Source of the DNA: an uncultured Eubacteriales bacterium
GTDB lineage: Bacteria > Bacillota > Clostridia > Oscillospirales > Oscillospiraceae
Direction: 5' to 3'
Assembly (NCBI GenBank): GCA_900545515.1
Contig: UQZA01000013.1
Coordinates: forward strand, 1 to 64,000
Length of the DNA stretch: 64,000 bases
How positions within the stretch are numbered: position 1 is the first letter of the stretch; each line of letters starts with the position of its first letter. Of this stretch, positions 57,749-64,000 are shown one piece after another. Below the pieces are notes generated by a model. That model saw only the letters and a program-made list of their open reading frames with translations. It did not search any database and was not told the DNA's origin. The position numbers and the translations under genes were made by a program.

Positions 57749-59244
57749 AGCCGGTGACGGAAAAGCTGGTGTGGGACCGGTTCTGCCAGGCGGTGGACTT
57801 TAAGCGGCAGATTGGGCTCTATGACACGGTGCGGACCAATGAGAATTACTTCATCGGGAACCAGTGGGAGGGGGTGCAGGCCAAGGGCCTGCCCACTCCG
57901 GTGTTCAATTTTCTGAAGCGGGTGGTGCTGTTTCAGGTGGCCACCATCACCTCGGACAATATGACCCTTCAGGCGGCTCCCTTGCTGCCCACGGCCCAGT
58001 TCCCCGCCCGGCGGCTGGAGGAGATCACCGGGGTCCTCAACGGGCAGTTTGCGGCCCTGTTTGAGTCCGCCAAGCTCACCACCCGGCTGCGGGAGATGAT
58101 GCGGAACAGTGCGGTGGATGGAGACGGGTGCATGTACTTCTGCTTTGACCCGGATGTGGAGAACGGACAGCCGGTTAAGGGGGAAATTCAAGCCGAGGTG
58201 GTGGAGAATACCCGGGTCCACTTTGGAAATCCCAACCAGCGGGACCCCCAGAAGCAGCCCTGGATCATTCTCTCCCGGCGGATGCTTCTGGAGGACGCCC
58301 GGGCCCTGGCGGAGCGTTGGGGCGCAGACCCAGAGGCTCTGCGGCCGGATCAGGAGGCCTTTCACAACCGGTATGACAGCTACACCGGGGACAAGGTGAC
58401 GGTGCTCACCCATTTCTGGCGGGACCGGACCACAGGCTCCATTTTCTGCTGCGAGTCGGCGGAGCGGGGGATGCTCCGACCTCCCTATGACACGGGGCTC
58501 AGGCGGTACCCCCTGATTTGGCTCAGCTGGGATTTTGTCCAGGACTGCTACCACGGACAGAGCCTCATTACAGGCCTCATTCCCAATCAGAACTTCATCA
58601 ACAAGATTTTTGCCCTCACCGGAGTGTCCCTCCTCACCACGGCCTTCCCCAAGGTGATTTACGACAAGAACCGGCTGCGGAGCTGGGACGGCAGCGTGGG
58701 GACGGCGGTGGCAGTGGCAGGCGGTGTGGATGGGGTGGCCCAGGTGATGGCCCCCGCTGCTGTAAATCCCCAGATTGCCCAGTTCATGGAGCTGTGTATG
58801 GACAAGACCCAGAGCTTCCTGGGGGCCTCGGAGGTGGCTCTGGGAGAGGGGAGGCCGGAGAATACCTCCGCCATTTTGGCCCTCCAACGGGCTGCCAACA
58901 CCCCTATGGAGACCACCAAGCAAAACCTCTACCAGGCGGTGGAGGATATGGGGCGGATTTTTCTGGACATGATGGCGGCCCGGTACGGAAGCCGCTGGGT
59001 CCAGGCGCCGGGGCGGGAGGAGCTGGCCCTGTTTGACTTTTCTGTTTTGCGGCAGCTGCCTCTGAATGTGAAGCTGGATGTGGGAGCCTCCTCCTACTGG
59101 TCGGAGATTGCCTCCATGCAGACCCTGGACAATTTGCTGCTCCATGACAAGATTACCCTGCTGCAATATCTGGAGCGGATTCCTCAGGGGTATGTGGCGC
59201 GAAAGCAGGAGCTGATGGATCAGCTGCAGCAGGCGGGGGGATAG
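57745..59244 (+). CDS. Phage portal protein
   Basis: A 499-residue portal-like protein: RTNENYFIGNQWEGV near residue 34, then VFNFLKRVVLFQVATITSDN (crown/wing entry), a central WLSWDFVQDCYHGQSLITGLIPNQNFINKIFAL, and SAILALQRAANTPMETTKQNLYQ in the stem-like region. It forms the dodecameric channel through which the terminase pumps DNA. Gene order is unusual: the portal follows the capsid rather than preceding it. GGGAGG precedes the ATG. Confidence 0.82.
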   Translation: MKPVTEKLVWDRFCQAVDFKRQIGLYDTVRTNENYFIGNQWEGVQAKGLPTPVFNFLKRVVLFQVATITSDNMTLQAAPLLPTAQFPARRLEEITGVLNGQFAALFESAKLTTRLREMMRNSAVDGDGCMYFCFDPDVENGQPVKGEIQAEVVENTRVHFGNPNQRDPQKQPWIILSRRMLLEDARALAERWGADPEALRPDQEAFHNRYDSYTGDKVTVLTHFWRDRTTGSIFCCESAERGMLRPPYDTGLRRYPLIWLSWDFVQDCYHGQSLITGLIPNQNFINKIFALTGVSLLTTAFPKVIYDKNRLRSWDGSVGTAVAVAGGVDGVAQVMAPAAVNPQIAQFMELCMDKTQSFLGASEVALGEGRPENTSAILALQRAANTPMETTKQNLYQAVEDMGRIFLDMMAARYGSRWVQAPGREELALFDFSVLRQLPLNVKLDVGASSYWSEIASMQTLDNLLLHDKITLLQYLERIPQGYVARKQELMDQLQQAGG

Positions 59245-59334
59245 GCCGGTGAGTCTGGGAGGAATGGCGAGATGTTACGGCCGGTGGGCAGGATTGGTCA
59301 AGGCGTAACGTGGCTCCTTCTTCACGGGAGTGCC

Positions 59335-59378
59335 GAACGGTCTGCCGGATATCGCCGTTCCTCGTCCGCCTCACGTCC
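59335..59378. repeat. Dispersed repeat, family B, copy 2 (inverted), inside the phage-like cluster
   Basis: CCGTTCCTCGTCCGCCTCACGTCC and flanks are the inverted form of the 38611 copy. It occupies the 253-base gap between portal and tail-fibre genes, which has no ORF. Confidence 0.65.
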
Positions 59379-59497
59379 TTCGGCTGCCGCGCCAGTGCAC
59401 AGAGCGAGGGCGTGGGTTGATTCTCCAGGTTGTGGGATGACAGGAGCGCCGGCTTCTACGACGAAATGGGTGACGTTTTTTGGAAAAGGAGGAGGGT

Positions 59498-61483
59498 ATG
59501 GCAATTGCAATATTGACGGAGAATTTGGCCGTACATCAGAGTATGGCCGATGAGCCCAATGGAGAGGACGGGCTTACGGCGGGGGAGGTAAAGGCAAAGT
59601 TTGATCAGGCGGCCCTGGCCATTCAGAAATATCTCAACGAGACGGTGGTCCCGGCGGTGAATGCGGCGGGAGAAGGGGTCCGGACGGTCAATGGACAGAC
59701 GCCGGGGCCGGATGGAAATGTTGTGATTGAGCAGGGCGTTGCCCAGTCCTATGTGGATGCGGCGGTCCAGGAGGCCAGGGAGGCCTCGGTGCCCCGGACT
59801 GGGGGACAGGTGACAGGGGATCTGGGAATCGCCGGGGGATTGACCTTGGGCGGCTGCGCTCTGGCGGGAGCAGAGGGGACCTTGACCCTGGGCGGGGCGG
59901 CTGGGGTGCGGCTGCAGAATCTGGCCCCGCCGGAGCAGGGGTCTGATGGGGCCAACCGGGACTACGTGGACCGGGGGTGGAGCTTGCCCCAGTGGTGGGA
60001 CGAAGCCCTGGAGGAGGCGGTGGCCAAGGTCCGGGCCATACAGGACAAGGCCGGGGCGGCATGTACCGGGTTCCTGTTCTTCACCGACTGCCATTGGGGG
60101 GCCAATGCGGGACGCACGGGACAGCTGGCGGCGGCGGTTCTGGACCGGTGCCGGCTGTCCTGGGCTCTGTGCGGCGGGGACCTGGTTCGCTCCGGGGTAG
60201 CGGCCACGAAGGAGGAGATGGAGGGAGATTTCGCCGCCGTTGAGGGGGCGCTGCGCCCCCTGCGGGGCCGCCTCCTCACGGCCCTGGGCAACCACGACGG
60301 CTCCTGGGGACAGGCAGGGGAGAAGCTCTATGCCTTCAACTTCACGCCTGAGGCCCTGTACAGCCGGCTGCTGCGGCAGTGCCCTTGCTCTGCCCGGGGG
60401 CCCGACGGCAGCTATTACTATCTGGATGACCCCGGGGCGAAGGTCCGGTATCTGGTGCTGAACAGCGTGTGGTGTCCCTATGGAGAGGACGAGACGGGGG
60501 CGGCCCTCTATCCCCGGCAGGATGACTACGGCTTTGGACAGGAGCAGCTCACCTGGGTGGCCCAGGTGGGGCTGCGTTTTGAGGAGCCGGGGTGGGCCCT
60601 GGTGGTGATGACCCATGTGCCGGTGCACACGGGCTGCGACGGGAAGTTCCGGGACCGGGAGCTTCTGACCGGGATGCTCCATGCGTTTGCAACCGGCGGG
60701 ACGTATCAGGGGGTGTACCGGGGCAGAAACGGAGGCACAGGGGGCGCCATTGCCCCGGGCTTTACCAATTTGGCCGACCCGTCTTCCTCCGACTGGAAGC
60801 GGGACTGCCGGGTGAGCTCCAGCGGGGCGGAGACGGCGGCGGCCGGGGTGACCACCACCAACTTCATCCCCGCCTGTCAGGGCCAGATGCTTCACATCCG
60901 GGGCCTGGATTTGTTCAGCGCCGCGCCCAATGGGGAAATATACGGCAGAATCCATTTTTACGATGAAAACCGGCAGTTTTTGGCGCAAATCAATCCCAAC
61001 TCCTTTTCTCAGGTGGTGACTGCGCCGGAGTATGACGAGCAGGTGCGGACCTACCGCCTGACGGTGTCCAACAGCGGGGAGCAAATGACCCAGTATGGGA
61101 ACCTGGCCTACGTCCGGATCACAGGTCTGACGCCGGAGACGGGGGGAGATGTGGCCGTTGCGGTGGACGAGGAGATCCGGTATGAGACCACAAAGCCTTG
61201 GGATTATGCGCAAGTGGATGTGGACTTCACCCAGGGGGTGCGGGCGGAGGTGGTGGGCTGCTTCAGCGGCCACCTGCACCGGGATGTGATGGCCCAGGTG
61301 GGACAGGTGCAGGTGGTGGTCACCAGCTGCGACGGGAACCTGGCCTATGACCCGTCGGAGGAGCCACGCACGCCGGGGACGGCGGGGGAGCAGGTGCTGG
61401 ACATTGTGAGCATCAACCGGCGGGACCGGACGGTTCAGCTCACCCGGGTGGGACCGGGGGCGGATCGGAGCTTTACTTACTGA
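59498..61483 (+). CDS. Tail-fibre-like protein with an embedded calcineurin-like phosphoesterase domain
   Basis: A 661-residue fusion. Residues 1-160 are phage tail-fibre type (RTVNGQTPGPDGNV; TGGQVTGDLGIAGGLTLGG; GANRDYVD). Residues ~190-420 plus ~575-620 hold a metallophosphoesterase with apparently complete metal motifs: FFTDCHWG (197-199 DCH), CGGDLV (226-228), GNHD (264-267), VVMTHVPVH and GHLHRD. A beta-rich insert lies between. It may be a receptor-binding protein that hydrolyses phosphoester polymers such as teichoic acid; that is inference. AAAAGGAGGAGGG precedes ATG 59498. Confidence 0.82.
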   Translation: MAIAILTENLAVHQSMADEPNGEDGLTAGEVKAKFDQAALAIQKYLNETVVPAVNAAGEGVRTVNGQTPGPDGNVVIEQGVAQSYVDAAVQEAREASVPRTGGQVTGDLGIAGGLTLGGCALAGAEGTLTLGGAAGVRLQNLAPPEQGSDGANRDYVDRGWSLPQWWDEALEEAVAKVRAIQDKAGAACTGFLFFTDCHWGANAGRTGQLAAAVLDRCRLSWALCGGDLVRSGVAATKEEMEGDFAAVEGALRPLRGRLLTALGNHDGSWGQAGEKLYAFNFTPEALYSRLLRQCPCSARGPDGSYYYLDDPGAKVRYLVLNSVWCPYGEDETGAALYPRQDDYGFGQEQLTWVAQVGLRFEEPGWALVVMTHVPVHTGCDGKFRDRELLTGMLHAFATGGTYQGVYRGRNGGTGGAIAPGFTNLADPSSSDWKRDCRVSSSGAETAAAGVTTTNFIPACQGQMLHIRGLDLFSAAPNGEIYGRIHFYDENRQFLAQINPNSFSQVVTAPEYDEQVRTYRLTVSNSGEQMTQYGNLAYVRITGLTPETGGDVAVAVDEEIRYETTKPWDYAQVDVDFTQGVRAEVVGCFSGHLHRDVMAQVGQVQVVVTSCDGNLAYDPSEEPRTPGTAGEQVLDIVSINRRDRTVQLTRVGPGADRSFTY

Positions 61484-61495
61484 GGAGGAGAACAC

Positions 61496-61714
61496 ATGCC
61501 AGAGGCGGTAGCGGTTGCTGCCCTCAGCCTGTTGGGGACGCTGTTGGGGTCCCTGGGGGGAGTGATTGCCAGCTCGAAGCTGACCAATTTCCGATTAGAA
61601 CAGCTGGAACGAAAAGTGCAGGCACACAATAATCTGATAGAGAGGACCTTCCAGCTGGAGGCCGCCCAGGCCATTGCGGAGCAGCGCCTGGACCGGCTGG
61701 AGCAGCAGGATTGA
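61496..61714 (+). CDS. XhlA-like hemolysin/holin accessory protein
   Basis: A 72-residue protein with one membrane segment at the N-terminus (VAVAALSLLGTLLGSLGGVIA) and a coiled coil (FRLEQLERKVQAHNNLIERTF...AEQRLDRLEQ) similar to the XhlA arrangement, although XhlA usually has its membrane segment at the C-terminus. It precedes the holin and amidase genes, so a role in lysis is likely. GAGGAGGAG lies upstream. Confidence 0.65.
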   Translation: MPEAVAVAALSLLGTLLGSLGGVIASSKLTNFRLEQLERKVQAHNNLIERTFQLEAAQAIAEQRLDRLEQQD

Positions 61715-61755
61715 GGTTCCCGACATGCCGCCCTGGGAGGCGGAAGGAGGTTTCT

Positions 61756-62025
61756 ATGGAAAGCTTTGGAATTGCATCGGTGGCCGGAATTACGGTCATC
61801 TGCTATTTGATGGGGCTCATTGTAAAAAATCTGCCTCTAAACAACAAATGGATTCCCAGCCTGGCAGGGCTGCTGGGAGGGATTTTGGGCCTGGTGGGAT
61901 GGCGGTTCATGCCGGACTTTCCCGCAGGGGATGTGCTCACGGCCCTGGCTGTGGGCATTGTCTCAGGGCTTGCCGCCACTGGCGTTCACGAGGCCGGGTG
62001 CCAGCTGACCCGGGAAAAGCCATGA
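61756..62025 (+). CDS. Phage holin
   Basis: An 89-residue, strongly hydrophobic protein with two to three membrane segments (SVAGITVICYLMGLIVKNL; AGLLGGILGLVGWRFM; VLTALAVGIVSGLAATGVHE). Length and pattern match phage_holin_5-type holins of Firmicutes phages. GGAAGGAGG precedes ATG 61756; it overlaps the amidase gene by ATGA, forming a holin-endolysin pair. Confidence 0.85.
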   Translation: MESFGIASVAGITVICYLMGLIVKNLPLNNKWIPSLAGLLGGILGLVGWRFMPDFPAGDVLTALAVGIVSGLAATGVHEAGCQLTREKP

Positions 62026-62879
62026 CGGTGCGGCAGCAGCTGGCAGTCCAAAATGACTGCTACCGCCGGAATCAGGGGGAAATGGAAAAGAACCCGGGGG
62101 AGCGGGACAGCCGCTATGCCCGATACTATCAAGGTCCCCAAGGGGTGATGATCCACTCCACGGGGGCCGAGAACCCAAACCTGCGGCGCTATGTGCAGCC
62201 GGATGATGGCACATTGGGGGTCAACCCCAATGGCAACGACTGGAACCGGCCGGGGCTGGATGTGGCAGTCCACGCCTTCATCGGACTGACCCGGTCGGGA
62301 GAGGTGGCGGCCTATCAGATCCTCCCGTGGGAGTACCGGGCCTGGCACTGTGGCGGCAGTGGAAACGACACTCATCTTTCCATTGAGATTTGTGAGGACA
62401 ATTTGCAGGATCGGGGATATTTTGACCGGGTCTACCAGATGGCTATGGAGCTGACGGCAGAGCTGTGCAGGAGGTTCCGGCTGGATCCACTGGCTCCGGG
62501 AGTGGTGGTGGACCACGCCGAGGGGGCGGCGCTGGGCATTGCCAGCAACCACGCCGATGTGGGCCACTGGTGGAGCCGCTTTGGGACTTCCATGGACGAT
62601 TTTCGCGCCGGTGTGGCGCAACGGTTGCAGAAGGAGGAGGAACCTGCCATGACCCGAGAGGAAGTGGCACAGATGATAAGCAAGGCCCTGGAGGAGGATC
62701 GGAAATCCCGGATTTTCCCCAAGCTGGCAAATGTGCCGGGCTGGGCCGGGGCAACGGTACAAAAGCTGTTGGAGCGGGACGCTTTGCAGGGGGATGGACA
62801 GGGACTCAACCTGAGCTATGACTTCCTGCGGACCATGGTGGCCCTGGACCGGTTGGGGGCGCTGGATCGGAAGGAGTGA
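62022..62879 (+). CDS. N-acetylmuramoyl-L-alanine amidase (phage endolysin)
   Basis: A 285-residue amidase_2-type endolysin. Zinc and catalytic region: GVMIHSTGA near residue 37, WHCGGSGNDTHLSIEICED near 107-125, and DHAEGAALGIASNHADVGHWW near 163. The C-terminal ~80 residues (MTREEVAQMISKAL...SYDFLRTMVALDRLG) form a small helical region, possibly a wall-binding or dimerisation module. No signal peptide, as expected when a holin gives access. It is the last gene of the phage-like cluster. Confidence 0.9.
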   Translation: MTVRQQLAVQNDCYRRNQGEMEKNPGERDSRYARYYQGPQGVMIHSTGAENPNLRRYVQPDDGTLGVNPNGNDWNRPGLDVAVHAFIGLTRSGEVAAYQILPWEYRAWHCGGSGNDTHLSIEICEDNLQDRGYFDRVYQMAMELTAELCRRFRLDPLAPGVVVDHAEGAALGIASNHADVGHWWSRFGTSMDDFRAGVAQRLQKEEEPAMTREEVAQMISKALEEDRKSRIFPKLANVPGWAGATVQKLLERDALQGDGQGLNLSYDFLRTMVALDRLGALDRKE

Positions 62880-62957
62880 CGGGCCGCTTCCAGGAGGACG
62901 GGCAGGTCAGGTCGGGCCCCTGCCTGCCTACTGCCGTGTAACGCTTAAAATTGCCCA

Positions 62958-63170
62958 TTTTCTGGCTGACGGATCTGCCGCAGGCCCGTAGGGGCGCACC
63001 GTGTGCGCCCGGGTCAGCGGTTGGAGCCGGAACCGCTGAGCAGCAAGGCCCCCTTGGCGGTAGGGCGCGCCCAGGATGCCGCGCCCTACCGCCGGGATGG
63101 CGCCTTTCCGCCTGGACCCTTCCGAAGAAAATAGATACTTTTGGAGTTGCGTTGTACTGCGCCTATGCCC
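62958..63170. repeat. Dispersed repeat, family A, copy 2
   Basis: Its left 35 bases and right ~45 bases match copy 1 (2034-2150); the interior is larger because it contains CGTAGGGGCGCACC...GTGTGCGCCC and the palindrome at 63056. It fills the 62880-63205 gap, where short ORFs are not credible genes. Confidence 0.7.
63056..63093. repeat. Palindromic repeat, right border of the accessory block
   Basis: GGCGGTAGGGCGCG ... CGCGCCCTACCGCC around CCCAGGATGC. It closely matches the left-border copy at 45151-45187. Confidence 0.75.
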
Positions 63171-63205
63171 CGGGAAAGGCTGGCCGCTCCTGAACAGGCA
63201 AGGTC

Positions 63206-63235
63206 TTGCAATCTTGTACGTGGGAGTGGTATACT
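63206..63235 (+). promoter_or_regulatory. Promoter of murD
   Basis: TTGCAA (63206-63211), 18 bases, TATACT (63230-63235), about 44 bases before murD. Confidence 0.65.
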
Positions 63236-63278
63236 AGGTGGGAAGAATGGCGCTCTGGGCGCGGAATTGAGGAATGGT

Positions 63279-64000
63279 ATGGCGAATGGGAAACTGGAGG
63301 CGCTTCTGGCCGAATGGCGGCAGAAGCGGCTGTTGATTTTGGGGCTGGGGGTCAGCAACCGGCCCCTGGCCAGGCTGCTGCTGGAAGCCGGGTGCCGGGT
63401 TACGGGCTGCGACCGGACGGACCGGGAGAAGCTGGACCGGGAGGTCCTGGACCTGGAGGAGCAGGGACTGGAGCTCCGGCTGGGAGCGGGGTATCTGGAG
63501 AATTTGGAGGCGGATGTGGTGTTTCGCACCCCGGGGATGCATCCGGCAAATCCGGCCCTGGAGGCGCTGCGCCGCCGGGGGGCGGCGGTGACCTCGGAGA
63601 TGGAGATATTTTTCCAGGTCTGTCCCTGCCCCGTGATTGCAGTCACCGGCTCCGACGGGAAGACCACCACCACGACTCTCCTGGCTGAGATGCTCCGGGC
63701 GGCAGGGAAGACCGTCTGGGTGGGGGGGAACATTGGCAAGCCCCTTTTGCCGGAGGTGGGGCGCATGGCCCCCTCGGACTGGGCGGTGGTGGAGCTCAGC
63801 TCCTTCCAGCTCATGGACATGGACCGCAGCGGCCACATTGCCGTAGTGACCAATCTGGCCCCCAACCATTTGGATGTGCACAAGGACATGGCGGAGTATG
63901 TGGAGGCCAAGGAACATGTGTTTGCCTACCAGAGTGAAGGGGATATTCTGATTTTGAACCGGGATCATGAGATTACCCGCTCCTTTGCTCCTGGGGCCCC
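63279..64000 (+). CDS. murD: UDP-N-acetylmuramoyl-L-alanine--D-glutamate ligase, 3' partial
   Basis: The first ~240 residues of MurD, cut by the window edge with no stop in frame. The N-terminal UMA-binding domain has LLILGLGVSNRPLARLLLEAG and VFRTPGMHPANPAL; the Mur ligase ATP loop is VIAVTGSDGKTTTTTLLAEML near residue 112; VVELSSFQLMDMD and VTNLAPNHLDVHKDMAEYVEAK follow. It adds D-Glu to UDP-MurNAc-L-Ala in the cytoplasm. ATG 63279 lies after GGAATGG, a modest ribosome site. It marks return to core chromosome after the accessory block. Confidence 0.93.
   Translation, partial: MANGKLEALLAEWRQKRLLILGLGVSNRPLARLLLEAGCRVTGCDRTDREKLDREVLDLEEQGLELRLGAGYLENLEADVVFRTPGMHPANPALEALRRRGAAVTSEMEIFFQVCPCPVIAVTGSDGKTTTTTLLAEMLRAAGKTVWVGGNIGKPLLPEVGRMAPSDWAVVELSSFQLMDMDRSGHIAVVTNLAPNHLDVHKDMAEYVEAKEHVFAYQSEGDILILNRDHEITRSFAPGA

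Noticed and set aside
53733..62879. Firm call of a gene transfer agent
   Set aside because: No known GTA marker genes are recognised and packaging specificity cannot be judged from sequence, so it is kept only as a hypothesis.
62951..63193. 80-codon ORF sharing text with an ORF at 1996-2238
   Set aside because: The shared peptide comes from the family A DNA repeat; neither ORF has a ribosome site and the middles differ, so they are not genes.

Overview
The window looks like chromosome of a high-GC, spore-forming Clostridia member, most likely Oscillospiraceae (Oscillibacter/Flavonifractor/Lawsonibacter type). The evidence is Spo0A with 0A boxes, YtfJ/GerW, a SpoIID-like protein, a DacF-type carboxypeptidase, clostridial gene orders (scpA-scpB-DUF2953-ytfJ; tilS-hpt-ftsH; cysE-cysS), a T-box and a glycine riboswitch, near-consensus sigma-A promoters, and GTG/TTG starts with many ATGA overlaps. 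The taxon is inferred from gene content only.

Layout. 0-2 kb: promoter, tandem glycine riboswitch with terminator, then metV-metF (one-carbon metabolism). 2-3.6 kb, minus strand: tRNA-Val(CAC) and a lipoprotein. 3.7-15.3 kb, plus strand: recJ, relA/spoT, dtd, an MBL hydrolase, hemZ, an amidohydrolase, a MurJ/SpoVB-like flippase, HU, rqcP and a patatin. 15.3-18.1 kb: repeat-rich gap, then spo0A and a CyuA-like desulfidase on the minus strand. 18.4-25.5 kb: M50 protease, scpAB, DUF2953, ytfJ, dacF, rluB, an RpiR regulator and a BaiN-like flavoprotein. 25.7-36 kb: gdpP, rplI, dnaB, tilS, hpt, ftsH and a divergent EF-G paralogue. 36-38.5 kb: three-gene SpoIID/peptidoglycan-binding set. 38.7-45 kb: T-box, cysE, cysS, polA, rimI, tsaD.

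45-63 kb is accessory and the most interesting part. A phage replisome-organizer-like gene (45.4 kb) and a compact phage-like cluster (53.7-62.9 kb: small and large terminase, scaffold-like protein, capsid, membrane protein, portal, tail-fibre/phosphoesterase fusion, XhlA, holin, amidase) each start from a promoter with the same LexA/SOS-like operator, CGAACAAATGTTTT, just downstream of the -10. Between them lie a PadR-HAAS-ABC exporter operon and a minus-strand Rpn-type nuclease gene. No integrase, repressor, tail-tube, tape-measure or baseplate gene is visible. The block from tsaD to murD is bordered on both sides by copies of one palindromic repeat, and further repeats sit in gaps of the phage-like cluster. 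I read it as an SOS-inducible, probably domesticated or minimal phage-like element, which is an inference.

At least four families of short dispersed intergenic repeats occur. No rRNA, CRISPR array or transposase-bearing insertion sequence was seen. The last gene, murD, runs off the right edge.
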